Shown here piece by piece: positions 1 to 8,102 of a stretch of DNA of 28,318 nt. Below the pieces are notes generated by a model that was not told the origin of the DNA, made no database searches, and saw nothing but the letters and a program-made list of their open reading frames with translations. A program made the position numbers and the translations under genes. The DNA is taken from positions 1 through 28,318 of IMG/VR virus record IMGVR_UViG_3300046007_000398; one strand, written 5' to 3'. Origin of the DNA: a virus. How positions within the stretch are numbered: position 1 is the first letter of the stretch; each line of letters begins with the position of its first letter.

Positions 1-2
1 GG

Positions 3-410
3 CAAGACAAGAAGCATGAACTGGCTCTTGTCGCAGCCCAGAAAGAGCGTGAGTTGGCCCTTGCAGAGCGTGGGTTTATCGCGCAGGCACGGGTTGAGGA
101 AATCAAACTGGAGCAAATCCAGACGCAGACGGCTGGCGAGGAGCGACAGGCTTTGTACCAGCACGACATCGAGATCGGCAAGGGCGCAAGCCAGTGGATG
201 ATTAACCTGCGTGCCAGCGTCCGCCCGGTTGTGACGTACATTTTCGTGCTGGAGTTGGTTGCGTTGAACATTGCCGGGGTGTGGTACGCATGGCATCAAG
301 GGGTGCCGTTTGCGGCTGCGATGGAAAACGTATTTAGCGACGATGAGATGGCAATTCTGGCGTCCATCATTGCGTTCCATTTTGGTGGCAGAGCGTTCTC
401 GCAAAAATGA
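3..410 (+). CDS. Putative holin-like membrane protein, 5' partial
   Basis: The frame is open from the window edge (base 3), so the gene probably starts upstream. A TTG at 54 is the first in-window alternative start, but charged helical sequence continues before it. The N-terminal half is a charged, Glu/Lys/Gln-rich helix. The C-terminal half has two hydrophobic segments (around VVTYIFVLELVALNIAGVWY and MAILASIIAF) and ends in FHFGGRAF, close to the FWFG-R ending common in small phage membrane proteins annotated as holins. It sits directly before a lysozyme, which fits a lysis role: permeabilising the inner membrane at the end of infection. The stop overlaps the next start (ATGA at 407-410), implying translational coupling. 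The membrane character is clear; the holin function is inferred from context, and a virion membrane protein is the alternative. Confidence 0.6.
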   Translation, partial: QDKKHELALVAAQKERELALAERGFIAQARVEEIKLEQIQTQTAGEERQALYQHDIEIGKGASQWMINLRASVRPVVTYIFVLELVALNIAGVWYAWHQGVPFAAAMENVFSDDEMAILASIIAFHFGGRAFSQK

Positions 411-895
411 TTGGGGTATACGCAATCAGGAATGTCGTTGCCGGAAAGGTATATATCGGCAGTAGTGGCAATATTAAGAAAAGGCTTATCTGCCAAAAGT
501 CATACTTAAAGAACGGAAATCACCCGGCTACCATTCGTTCTTTGCGTGGAGCCAAGCAAGACATATCTCAATTTTCGTTTGATGTTGTCTGCGAAACGGA
601 AAATATTGATCAGGCAAGAGAATTGGAAGACTTCCTTCTTGCAGAGATTCCGCAAGATCAACTTTATAACCTTGCTCTGGACTACACTGGCGGCAAGGTA
701 AAGCGCATTAACTTGGAGCGGTATCGTGATGGCGCTGCCAAGCGTCTTTCTGACCCCGAGTTTAGAAACAAGTTAAGTCAATCCTGCAAAGGAAAGCGCC
801 AAATCGTTACTTGCCCAAAGTGCGGTGTATCAGGTGGTGGCGGCAATATGCGCCGATATCACTTTGACAGGTGCAGGAATGAAAGTAAGTCCTGA
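407..895 (+). CDS. GIY-YIG homing-type endonuclease with C-terminal zinc finger
   Basis: This 162-residue protein carries an apparently intact GIY-YIG nuclease domain: GVY at residues 3-5, YIG at 16-18, the catalytic Arg at 26, Glu74 as metal ligand and Asn88. A basic stretch with a NUMOD3-like look (residues 110-130, DPEFRNKLS and KGKR) follows. It ends in a Cys2-His-Cys finger (C136, C139, H152, C156) whose CPKCG...GNMRRYHFDRC pattern is familiar from phage homing endonucleases. Such proteins cut an unoccupied allele of their own locus and spread by repair. It lies between the holin-like gene (ATGA overlap) and the lysozyme (17-base overlap). By eye its sequence is richer in A and T than its neighbours, consistent with late acquisition. 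Nuclease family is confident; homing activity is inferred. Confidence 0.85.
   Translation: MIGVYAIRNVVAGKVYIGSSGNIKKRLICQKSYLKNGNHPATIRSLRGAKQDISQFSFDVVCETENIDQARELEDFLLAEIPQDQLYNLALDYTGGKVKRINLERYRDGAAKRLSDPEFRNKLSQSCKGKRQIVTCPKCGVSGGGGNMRRYHFDRCRNESKS
869..878 (+). promoter_or_regulatory. Ribosome binding site deciding the lysozyme start
   Basis: AGGTG followed by five bases and ATG at 879 gives a usable Shine-Dalgarno element inside the end of the nuclease gene. It favours ATG 879 over the upstream in-frame codon at 825. The extra 18 residues from 825 do not look like part of a GH24 domain and merely read through the zinc-finger codons in another frame. Confidence 0.5.
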
Positions 896-1367
896 ACTGA
901 TTAAACTTGTAAAACACCACGAAGGTGTCCGAACGCGCCCATATCAATGTCCGGCGTTAATTTGGAGCGTGGGCGTGGGCCATGTGATTGATCCGACCCA
1001 TGCGGCGGTGAAGTATGAGGAGCGCAAGAGTCTACCGATACCCGCAGGCTGGGATCGCGCCTTCACGATGGACGAAGTGGATCGGATTCTTTCTCAAGAC
1101 CTTGGTCGGTTTGAGCGTGGTGTGGTTCGACTTTGCCCTGCTGCTGTTGGTCGTCAGGGAGTCTTTGATGCTCTCGCATCTTTTGCCTTCAACGTGGGTC
1201 TTGGCAATCTCCAGCGTTCTTCCCTTCGGATGAAGACCAACCGGGGTGAGTACGAGGACGCGGCTGAAGAATTCATGAAGTGGACGAAGGCGGCTGGGCG
1301 GGTATTGCCCGGTCTTGTCAAACGCCGTAAAGATGAGCAGGCTTTATATTTGTCGGGAGTTGCCTAG
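879..1367 (+). CDS. Endolysin, GH24 lysozyme (lambdoid/T4 type)
   Basis: This 162-residue muramidase hydrolyses the peptidoglycan MurNAc-GlcNAc bond to release progeny. The start at 879 gives the standard GH24 opening, with the catalytic Glu15 in HHEG. In the usual E-(8 aa)-D/C-(5 aa)-T triad it has E15, C24 and S30, so Cys replaces Asp, and Ser replaces Thr. The GVGH segment (32-35), the later FNVGLGNL segment and the C-terminal GLVKRRKDEQALYL are typical of the family, where GL..RR..E..L is usual. There is no N-terminal signal or SAR helix, so export should depend on a holin; the membrane-protein gene two places upstream fits. The gene's 5' end lies inside the nuclease gene. Confidence 0.9.
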   Translation: MKVSPELIKLVKHHEGVRTRPYQCPALIWSVGVGHVIDPTHAAVKYEERKSLPIPAGWDRAFTMDEVDRILSQDLGRFERGVVRLCPAAVGRQGVFDALASFAFNVGLGNLQRSSLRMKTNRGEYEDAAEEFMKWTKAAGRVLPGLVKRRKDEQALYLSGVA

Positions 1368-3659
1368 ATGCCCCTACAAAAAGTTGAACTACGCCCCGGC
1401 GTCAACCGCGAGTCTACTTCGTACGCTAACGAGGGCGGGTTCTTTGCTGGCGACAAAGTGCGGTTTCGCTCTGGCTATGCCGAAAAGATTGGCGGTTGGG
1501 AAAACATCAACGTCAACGGCAGTACGTTCTTCGGCGTGTGCCGGATGCTGTGGAACTGGATCAGCAAACTTAATCAAAACCTTGTTGGCATGGGTACAAG
1601 CCAAAAGGTCTACGTGGAGCAGGGCGGCACGTACTACGACATCACTCCGCTTGGTAACTCGTTGACGCTTTCGTCAAATCCGTTTTCTACTACATCAGGT
1701 AGTCGCCTTGTCACGGTTACGGCTTCTGGGCATCTCACGGCTATCGGCACGTACGTTAATTTCTCCGGTGCCACGGCAGTAGCCAGCCTGACTCTGAACG
1801 GCCAGTACGAGATTCAGTCCGTACCTAACGCCAACGAGTTCACGATTTATGCTTCGGCTACGGCTTCATCCACAACGACTGGCGGCGGCTCGCTGGTCAT
1901 TGCCAAGTTTGATATTGATGCAGGCAACGCTGTCTACAGTTCGGGCGTAGGCTGGGGTGGCCCTCCTTGGGGATCAGGCGGGTGGGGTTCTTCCACGGGT
2001 GCAGGCGTCGAGATGCGCCTCTGGTCGATGTTCAACTACGGCGACGATTTGATCTTCGCTGAACGCGGTGGCGAGATTTACTTCTGGACGATAGACACGA
2101 CTTCGTGGTCTCGTGCTGTTACGTTGGAAGAAAAAGCCAACACGGCGATCAAAGGTACGACGCTCGGAGCGTTTGCCTCGGGCGTTACCACTATCGTTCT
2201 GGATGACACGACCGGGCTTGATACGGGCGCGGTGCTGTCGGGTAGCGGGATTGTTACCGGTACATACGTTACGACTGCATGGGACTTCAGCAACTCAGTC
2301 ACGATTTCGCAGGCAACGAACGCCTCGGCTACGCTTTCGGCTATCTCGTTCAGTTACTCCGGTCGGCACGTGCCGAACGAGGTCAATTACATTATTGACT
2401 CGCCGGTTAATGACTTTGTGATTTCTTGCGGCTCGACCCCGTACGACCCGACAAGTTTTGCCACGACGTTTGATCCGCTGCTTGTACGCTGGTCAGATCA
2501 AGGCAACGCTTACGAGTGGGTGCCAGCAACGACAAACCAGTCAGGCGAACAAGGTCTGTCACATGGCTCGTACATTGTCACAGCCAACAACACCCGTCAG
2601 GAAATTTTGATTTGGACGGACACGGCGCTCTTCTCCATGCAGTACGTCGGGCCTCCGTTCGTGTGGTCGTTTACGCTGCTGGATCAAGATATTTCTATTG
2701 CATCGCAGAACGCCGTGCTGACGGTGAACAACGTGGTCTACTGGATGGGCCGCGACAAATTCTTCATGTACTCGGGTCGCGTTGAGACGCTGCCTTGCAC
2801 CCTTCGCCAGTTCGTCTATAACGACATCAACTATGACCAATTAAGTCAGGTTGCGGCAGGGGCCAACGAGGGCTACAACGAGATTTGGTGGTTCTACCCA
2901 TCGCAGAACAGCACGATCAATGACCGCTATGTCATTTATAACTATCTTGAGCGTATCTGGTACTACGGCAATTTGAACCGTACATTCTGGGCGCAGCATA
3001 CGCAGCGCATCTATCCGTTCGCTACGTTCAACGTGCAGCAGGCATACCTTGCCACGAGCATCAATTCGTCGGTAACAACGATTGCCTTGACCGACACTTC
3101 GACCTTCCCGATGAGTGGCACTATCTCCATAAACTCGGAGAAGATTTCTTACGCTGCCAAGGACGGTAATACGCTCACCGGGTGCGTTCGTGGCATTGAG
3201 GGTACAACTGCAGGGTCACACGACCAGTACGCCTACATCACGTTCAACGTCGCAAACCAAATTATGTTGCACGAAGTGGGTAACGATGATGCGTCGGTGT
3301 CTCCCGCACTACCCATTGAGGCATTTATTGAGTCGTCGGACTTTGACATTCAAGATGGTCAGAGTTTTGGTTATGTCTGGCGCATGTTGCCCGACCTCAA
3401 CTTCACAGGGTCTACGGGATCAAGCCCGAGTGTGACGCTGACGGTACGGCCTCGGCAGAACTCTGGTTCTAACTATACGAACGCCGACAGCCCGGTCGTG
3501 ACTCGCACCTCAACGATACCCATTCAGCAGTACACCGGGCAGGTCTATACCCGTGTCCGTGGTCGCCAGATGGCGTTCCGTGTGGACTCCAACGACCTTG
3601 GCGTTGCTTGGCAAATGGGCGTGATGCGTATTGACGTTCGACCGGATGGCCGACGATGA
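1368..3659 (+). CDS. Tail protein, P22 gp10 / phage-stabilisation type
   Basis: This 763-residue beta-rich protein opens with LQKVELRPGVNRE...GDKVRFRSGYAEKIGGW, the pattern I associate with the 'phage stabilisation' family (P22 gp10-like), which forms part of the podovirus tail hub and helps close the DNA exit channel. Inside are Thr/Ser-rich beta insertions (about residues 105-175 and 265-325) and, at about 561-625, a segment of the SVTTIALTDTSTFP...INSEKISY...GCVRGIEGTTAGSH type seen in many virion proteins. A Gly/Trp-rich stretch (WGGPPWGSGGWG) lies near residue 200. It starts immediately after the lysozyme stop, with GGGAG as ribosome site, and overlaps the next gene by four bases. A virion protein is near certain; the exact tail position is inferred. 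Confidence 0.65.
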   Translation: MPLQKVELRPGVNRESTSYANEGGFFAGDKVRFRSGYAEKIGGWENINVNGSTFFGVCRMLWNWISKLNQNLVGMGTSQKVYVEQGGTYYDITPLGNSLTLSSNPFSTTSGSRLVTVTASGHLTAIGTYVNFSGATAVASLTLNGQYEIQSVPNANEFTIYASATASSTTTGGGSLVIAKFDIDAGNAVYSSGVGWGGPPWGSGGWGSSTGAGVEMRLWSMFNYGDDLIFAERGGEIYFWTIDTTSWSRAVTLEEKANTAIKGTTLGAFASGVTTIVLDDTTGLDTGAVLSGSGIVTGTYVTTAWDFSNSVTISQATNASATLSAISFSYSGRHVPNEVNYIIDSPVNDFVISCGSTPYDPTSFATTFDPLLVRWSDQGNAYEWVPATTNQSGEQGLSHGSYIVTANNTRQEILIWTDTALFSMQYVGPPFVWSFTLLDQDISIASQNAVLTVNNVVYWMGRDKFFMYSGRVETLPCTLRQFVYNDINYDQLSQVAAGANEGYNEIWWFYPSQNSTINDRYVIYNYLERIWYYGNLNRTFWAQHTQRIYPFATFNVQQAYLATSINSSVTTIALTDTSTFPMSGTISINSEKISYAAKDGNTLTGCVRGIEGTTAGSHDQYAYITFNVANQIMLHEVGNDDASVSPALPIEAFIESSDFDIQDGQSFGYVWRMLPDLNFTGSTGSSPSVTLTVRPRQNSGSNYTNADSPVVTRTSTIPIQQYTGQVYTRVRGRQMAFRVDSNDLGVAWQMGVMRIDVRPDGRR

Positions 3660-4252
3660 CCGTTGCACGTGGCATATCTACGCCGAACTTGCCGGTTGCT
3701 CCGATTCAATACGAGCAGCGGTTTCAAGATCAATTTAGTAACGTCTTGCGGCTTTTCTTTAGGCAGGTAGCCAATCGGGTTAATTCACCGACCGCGCACG
3801 GTTCGTATTTTGATACGACGACGCAGCCAAATCCGGTTGCGAATGCCGTTAATTTATTTACTTACAATTCAGTCGTTACCCAGCAGGCTATTACACGCGG
3901 TAACCCGACATCCAAAGTCTACGTTGCTCAGACGGGTATTTATAACTTTCAGTTTTCTGCCCAGTTGGATAAAACGGGCGGTTCGGCAAGTGCCGTATAT
4001 ATCTGGCCTCGTATTAACGGGGAAAACCTGCCGGACTCGGCTACTAAGATCGTTATCGACGGCCCCAACAACGAGATTGTAGCAGCGTGGAACTTTGTGC
4101 TTGTGCTGCAGGCAAACGACTATTTTGAGTTGGCTTGGGAGTCTTCGGACACCAACGTAGTTATCCCGTATGTAACCGCAACCGGCAACATCCCAGCGAT
4201 CCCCTCCATCATCCTGACGGTGGTTTGGGTATCAAATTACGAGGCTAACTAA
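3656..4252 (+). CDS. Virion protein with C1q/TNF-like jelly-roll character
   Basis: This 198-residue protein starts by ATGA overlap with the tail gene. Residues 1-45 form an N-terminal helix (YEQRFQDQFSNVLRLFFRQVANRV) likely to anchor or trimerise. From about residue 65 it is a run of short beta strands: SKVYVAQTGIYNFQFSAQLD, AVYIWPRINGENL, NDYFELAWES and IILTVVWVS. That order (a G-Y-F/N-F-S strand, a W-x-x-x-N-G strand, then NDYFEL) resembles the C1q/TNF-like jelly rolls found in aquatic phage neck, fibre or head-decoration proteins. No enzyme motif is visible. Its place beside a tail protein suggests an external tail or neck component. Confidence 0.5.
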   Translation: MTVARGISTPNLPVAPIQYEQRFQDQFSNVLRLFFRQVANRVNSPTAHGSYFDTTTQPNPVANAVNLFTYNSVVTQQAITRGNPTSKVYVAQTGIYNFQFSAQLDKTGGSASAVYIWPRINGENLPDSATKIVIDGPNNEIVAAWNFVLVLQANDYFELAWESSDTNVVIPYVTATGNIPAIPSIILTVVWVSNYEAN

Positions 4253-4289
4253 TGATACTATCCATCAAACTTGCCCCCGTGAGGGAGTT

Positions 4290-6668
4290 ATGAATCAAAG
4301 TCAATCCATGGCGGGTCTCGCCTCCCTAGTCCAGTCGCGTGGCAGGAACGGCGATTCCATGCTCGTCCACATGACCCCCGGCGAGGTCAAAGGGCTTCAG
4401 GCGCTTGCCTTGGCCCACGGCGGCAGTTTGGCCGTCAATCCAGACACGGGGCTTGTCGAAGCCAATTTCCTCAAGAAACTACTGCCAACCTTGCTTGGGG
4501 TGGGCCTCAACTTCCTCGTTCCCGGCCTTGGTGCGCTGGGTAGCGGCCTTTTGGTGGGCGGTGTGGAAGCGGCTAGGACGGGCGACATTGGCAAGGGTCT
4601 GATGGCGGGCCTTGGCGCGTACGGCGGTGCGGGGCTGGGTAGTGCTGTATCGGGAATCGGTGCGGCGGCTACAGATGCAGGTACCAAAATTCTCGCTCAA
4701 GAAGCCGGGACAAAGGCAGCGCAAGAGGCTGTCACTAATCAGATTAAAAATCAGGCCGCGAACCAAGCAGCGACGTTAGGGGGGCGGCTGAGTAATTTTG
4801 GTGCGGGAGCGAAGGAACTATTTACCGGCAGTCAAAACCTCGGTCTTAGCGGTTTTGGCGGGGTTAAGGCGTTGGGCAGCACCATGGGTATGCCTGCGAT
4901 TTCCGGGCTTGGCATGACCGCCGCCAACGCTATGTCTCCCGACTACAAGATGCCGACCGGCGGGAACATGGAAATTGACCAGTCCTACTACGAAGGTGGC
5001 GACTACGACCCTGTGACCGGGACATTCCGGCAGGGGCAGTGGCGTAAGGGCTATCCCGGCTTTCCCCCGCCGGGCATGGCAGGGGGCGGCGTAATCCCAG
5101 CCCCGAACGGTAACTATCCGTTGGCTAGACCGTCAGAGAGTGTTGGTGGGTACGAGATGGATATTGATCCGTACACTGGCGAGGAGCGGTTTGCTGACGG
5201 CGGAGATGTTGGGAATTCGCAAAATCTTCAAGCCTATTACCAAAGCCTTCTTGCGCCTCCTGTTCAACAGGGCGGCGGTGGGCAGAACTTTGCTAGTTAT
5301 TTGCAAGGACTGAACCAGTACATCACTTCGCCCGTAGAAGCCCCGAAACCAGTTGCCGCGCCCCCTCCTGCAGGAACAGCACCTCCCGGCTCTGGCGCGC
5401 CGATTGCTGGCGGTGGTAGGTATTTTGACGGGGATTATTTCGGCGGTGGTATGCGTTGGGATGCCAACCAAGGCCGCTTCGTTGCTGATGCTCCGCAAGG
5501 CCGACCCGGCGGTACTAACCCCTTCGCTTCGGTTGGGAACATAGATTTGTCCAACTTTGGCAACATAGATTTTTCTAGATTGCAAGAACTTATGGGCGGG
5601 ATGAGTGGGGCCAGAGGCGGTAACACGTTTACTCCCGACACCAATAGGGGCAACTTTAGCACCGAGCCGGAAGAGCGGTTCACTGCCGACATGGGCATGG
5701 ATGAGAGCGGCGCGGCCTATAACCCACCGCAAGATTTTAGTCAACCCCAGACGCCCGATTTTAGCAACATAGATTTCTCTGCTTTGCAGGGAATGATAGG
5801 AGCAGGGGCGGGTCAGGAAGCACCTACCACCCCGTTCTCAGAAAACTACATGCCGCCTGCTGATATGGGCATGGGTGAAGTTGCTTATCGTGGGGGTTCG
5901 CCCAGTTTTGATATGACGGGTGGCGGCAGGGAATACACTCCCCCTCCTGAATTCTCTAGCGGCCCGATAGCGCCCATGGAGTCTTATACGCCTCAACCCC
6001 AGCCTGCCCCGCAGCAACCTGCATTTGACATGGGCGGAATGGATTTCAGCGGTCTCGCCGGTCTTGGCGCGTTGAGTGGTATGCCGCCACAAATGGCACA
6101 GGCTCCAGAAATGCCGCAAATGCCGCAGCAGCCTGCCTTTGACTATGGCTCAATGATGGCCCAACAGCCTGCCCCTTCATTTGACATGGGGAACTTTGGC
6201 GGTGGTATGGACTTTGGCGCTATGGCTCAACAGCCTGCTCCGTCGTTTGATATGGGCGGTTTCGGTGGTGGTATGGATTTTGGCGCTATGCAACAGCCTG
6301 CTCCTTCATTTGACATGGGGAACTTTGGCGGCGGCGCTGGTATGGATTTTAGTGGTATGAACCTTGGCGATATGGGCGCGTTTGCAGGTGGCGGTTCAGT
6401 TGAATACGCTGCGGCGGGTAAATTACTGCGTGGCCCCGGCGACGGTATGTCGGACAGCATCAAGGCCAACATCTCTGGCAGACAAGAAGCGCGGCTTGCT
6501 GATGGCGAGTTTGTAATTCCTGCCGATGTGGTTTCGCATCTTGGTAACGGTTCAACCGAAGCCGGGTCGCGCAAACTCTACAAAATGATGGCCGATGTAC
6601 GTCGAGCACGTACTGGCAAAGCCAAGCAGGCTCCTGCCGTAAAAGTCGATAAATACATGCCCGGTTAG
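4290..6668 (+). CDS. Large Gly/Pro/Met-rich virion-associated protein
   Basis: This 792-residue protein follows a good ribosome site (GAGGGAG, 4281-4287). Its opening, GDSMLVHMTPGEVKGLQALALAHGGSL, and its ending, GPGDGMSDSIKANI...ARLADGEFVIPADVVSHLGNGST, are patterns I recognise from aquatic podovirus structural genes of unknown function. Residues about 60-130 are hydrophobic, Gly/Ala-rich helices (LLPTLLGVGLNFLVPGLGAL, then LMAGLGAYGGAGLGSAVSGI), compatible with membrane contact. The middle (about 230-700) is low complexity, rich in Gly, Pro, Gln, Phe and Met, with FDMG/MDFG repeats and three (F/M)A(D/G)GG-x-V-like motifs at residues 263, 301 and 698. No catalytic motif is visible. Context points to a tail or internal virion component; function unknown. 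Confidence 0.7.
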   Translation: MNQSQSMAGLASLVQSRGRNGDSMLVHMTPGEVKGLQALALAHGGSLAVNPDTGLVEANFLKKLLPTLLGVGLNFLVPGLGALGSGLLVGGVEAARTGDIGKGLMAGLGAYGGAGLGSAVSGIGAAATDAGTKILAQEAGTKAAQEAVTNQIKNQAANQAATLGGRLSNFGAGAKELFTGSQNLGLSGFGGVKALGSTMGMPAISGLGMTAANAMSPDYKMPTGGNMEIDQSYYEGGDYDPVTGTFRQGQWRKGYPGFPPPGMAGGGVIPAPNGNYPLARPSESVGGYEMDIDPYTGEERFADGGDVGNSQNLQAYYQSLLAPPVQQGGGGQNFASYLQGLNQYITSPVEAPKPVAAPPPAGTAPPGSGAPIAGGGRYFDGDYFGGGMRWDANQGRFVADAPQGRPGGTNPFASVGNIDLSNFGNIDFSRLQELMGGMSGARGGNTFTPDTNRGNFSTEPEERFTADMGMDESGAAYNPPQDFSQPQTPDFSNIDFSALQGMIGAGAGQEAPTTPFSENYMPPADMGMGEVAYRGGSPSFDMTGGGREYTPPPEFSSGPIAPMESYTPQPQPAPQQPAFDMGGMDFSGLAGLGALSGMPPQMAQAPEMPQMPQQPAFDYGSMMAQQPAPSFDMGNFGGGMDFGAMAQQPAPSFDMGGFGGGMDFGAMQQPAPSFDMGNFGGGAGMDFSGMNLGDMGAFAGGGSVEYAAAGKLLRGPGDGMSDSIKANISGRQEARLADGEFVIPADVVSHLGNGSTEAGSRKLYKMMADVRRARTGKAKQAPAVKVDKYMPG
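6162..6359 (+). repeat. Three tandem repeats of about 21-23 codons in the 792-aa protein
   Basis: Units at 6162-6227, 6228-6290 and 6291-6359 each begin with codons for QQPAPSFDMG and continue NFGGGMDFGAM or a close variant. The third carries a two-residue Gly-Ala insertion. Units one and three share FDMGNFGGG while unit two has FDMGGFGGG, and synonymous differences (gcc/gct, cct/ccg, tca/tcg) show the copies are diverging under protein-level constraint. They encode residues 625-690. Copy number could vary by slippage or recombination. Confidence 0.9.
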
Positions 6669-6677
6669 GAGTGAATT

Positions 6678-7649
6678 ATGAGCAGCGGTGGTCAACAGCC
6701 TAGCGCCCCACAGACTCCGTTCTCTCCTAACTATAGGGAGCGACGTAGCGTACAATCGCGTGGGCCGGGTAATGCTTATACCCAGAGGCCGGGGCAGCAG
6801 CCTAATCCGCAGCAGCCTGCACAACAACTTCCCCCTCCTCCGCAGCAAGGAAACATGCAATACGACGGCGGTGGGTATAGCACCCCGTTTGGCGGTTATG
6901 GCGGTTTTTTTGAGCAGTACCGTACTCCGTTTAGCGGATACGGCGGCGGGTACGGCGGCGGGTTTAGTCAGCCTTTTGCGTTGCCGCAGAATCCTTATCA
7001 GCCTCCTGCTCCACCACCGACTCAATTTGGAGTGTTTAATGGATTTGGAGTGGCGGGTGGCGACAACGGATTTAGAAATTCCCCCCAACAACCTCCTCCG
7101 GGGATGGAGGTCAATCCTGATTACCAAGAACTCAAGCCCGGAGAGTATGGAGTTGCTGGTGGCTCTGCCAGTATGCGTTACAGGCCTATTCAAGGGGCCA
7201 ATCCTGCTACGGGCGCGATGCCGTCTGAGCCTATCTCTAATCCAAATGAACGCGTTTTTACTCAAGCCCTTATTCGATCTACAAAGGACGGAGTGTCTGG
7301 CTATTACACTGATGGGAGCATGAGTCGTTTTGTTCCCGATGAGCAACAGTTAGGCCCTGCCATTCAACCTAACCCCGGATTTCGCGGCAATTTCTCTGAC
7401 TATGGTGACGCTATGCGGAATCAAGGCATTGGCTTTGGCAATCCTTACGGCGGCTACGGCGCTCCCTATGGTGAAAATCCTTACATGAGGATGTTTGGTG
7501 GATTAGGCAGTCTTTTTGGTGGGAACGGATTCCAAGGAATGAACCAACAGGCGCGAGCGCAACAAATGGCGTTAGAGAATCAGCGTCAGTTCCCGCAGGG
7601 ATCGTTTTCTCAAAATACCGTATACCCAGACGGGCGTGTTGTTTATTAA
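6678..7649 (+). CDS. Gly/Pro/Gln-rich structural protein of unknown function
   Basis: This 323-residue protein is preceded by AGGAG (6667-6671) at good spacing. It opens SSGGQQPSAPQTPFSPNYRER, and its first 150 residues are disordered and rich in Gly, Tyr, Pro and Gln, with GGYGGFF, FSGYGGGYGGGF and QQP runs. A more ordered middle (about 160-245: YGVAGGSASMRYRPIQGAN, ERVFTQALIRSTKDGVSGYYTDG) may fold. The C-terminal part returns to GGYGAPYGENPYMRMFGGLGSLFGG, followed by a Gln-rich helix. Its composition matches the gene before it, so the two probably act in the same virion substructure. No family is recognised and no membrane segment is clear. Confidence 0.6.
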   Translation: MSSGGQQPSAPQTPFSPNYRERRSVQSRGPGNAYTQRPGQQPNPQQPAQQLPPPPQQGNMQYDGGGYSTPFGGYGGFFEQYRTPFSGYGGGYGGGFSQPFALPQNPYQPPAPPPTQFGVFNGFGVAGGDNGFRNSPQQPPPGMEVNPDYQELKPGEYGVAGGSASMRYRPIQGANPATGAMPSEPISNPNERVFTQALIRSTKDGVSGYYTDGSMSRFVPDEQQLGPAIQPNPGFRGNFSDYGDAMRNQGIGFGNPYGGYGAPYGENPYMRMFGGLGSLFGGNGFQGMNQQARAQQMALENQRQFPQGSFSQNTVYPDGRVVY

Positions 7650-7655
7650 TTCCCA

Positions 7656-8102
7656 ATGAACTTCGATATCTCACTTGTCCCCTACGGCCAGATTACTTAT
7701 CTGGTGCCGTCCTTGATCAAATATTTTCAGGAATCTGAAGGTTGGACTAAGGGTCGGGCGAGCATCGATGACATCGTTCGGTTTGCGTTAACCGGGCAGA
7801 TGCAGTTATGGGCAGTGTTTGATCCGAAAGACAATGACACAATACACGGTTACGTCATGACGGAGATCAAACAGTACCCACAGAAGAAGATGTTTGTCAT
7901 TCAGTACTGCGCGATGAACCCTAATCATATGCAGTATGTTGACGACATCATGCACAAAACTGCAGATCAATTTGCAAAAGATGCAGGTTGTTCTGGCATT
8001 GAATTCTACGGTCGCCCCGGATGGGAACCGCATGTTAAGAAACGCGGGTACACCGTGAAAACGGTGGTGTACGAAAAGCATTTTGATGGAGTAGAACCAT
8101 GA
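7656..8102 (+). CDS. GNAT-fold-like protein (candidate T7 gp13-like virion factor)
   Basis: This 148-residue protein has the strand-helix order of GNAT acetyltransferases: an N-terminal helix pair (LVPSLIKYFQES, SIDDIVRFALTG), strands AVFD/IHGYVMTEI/FVIQYCAMN, a long helix (YVDDIMHKTADQFAKDAG), strand CSGIEFYGRPGW and the terminal KKRGYTVKTVVYEKHF, the 'G(F/Y)' strand typical of the fold. The acetyl-CoA loop (Q/R-x-x-G-x-G/A) is missing: the matching place reads NPNHMQYVDD, so catalysis is doubtful. It lies just before the three large presumed ejection proteins, the position of gene 13 in T7, where a small protein of similar size assists core assembly. No clear Shine-Dalgarno precedes ATG 7656, six bases after the previous stop, suggesting coupled translation. 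Fold assignment is moderate; role inferred. Confidence 0.5.
   Translation: MNFDISLVPYGQITYLVPSLIKYFQESEGWTKGRASIDDIVRFALTGQMQLWAVFDPKDNDTIHGYVMTEIKQYPQKKMFVIQYCAMNPNHMQYVDDIMHKTADQFAKDAGCSGIEFYGRPGWEPHVKKRGYTVKTVVYEKHFDGVEP

Noticed and set aside
825-878. Upstream extension of the lysozyme to 825
   Set aside because: The added residues correspond to zinc-finger codons of the nuclease gene in another frame; the GH24 domain begins at 879, where a ribosome site is present.
5133-5744. Long antisense open frames opposite the Gly/Pro-rich genes (also 6552-7346, 8006-8722, 14968-15600)
   Set aside because: Their compositions are odd (Arg, Pro and Leu rich), no motif is seen, and they mirror repeat-rich coding sequence on the + strand; they are shadows.
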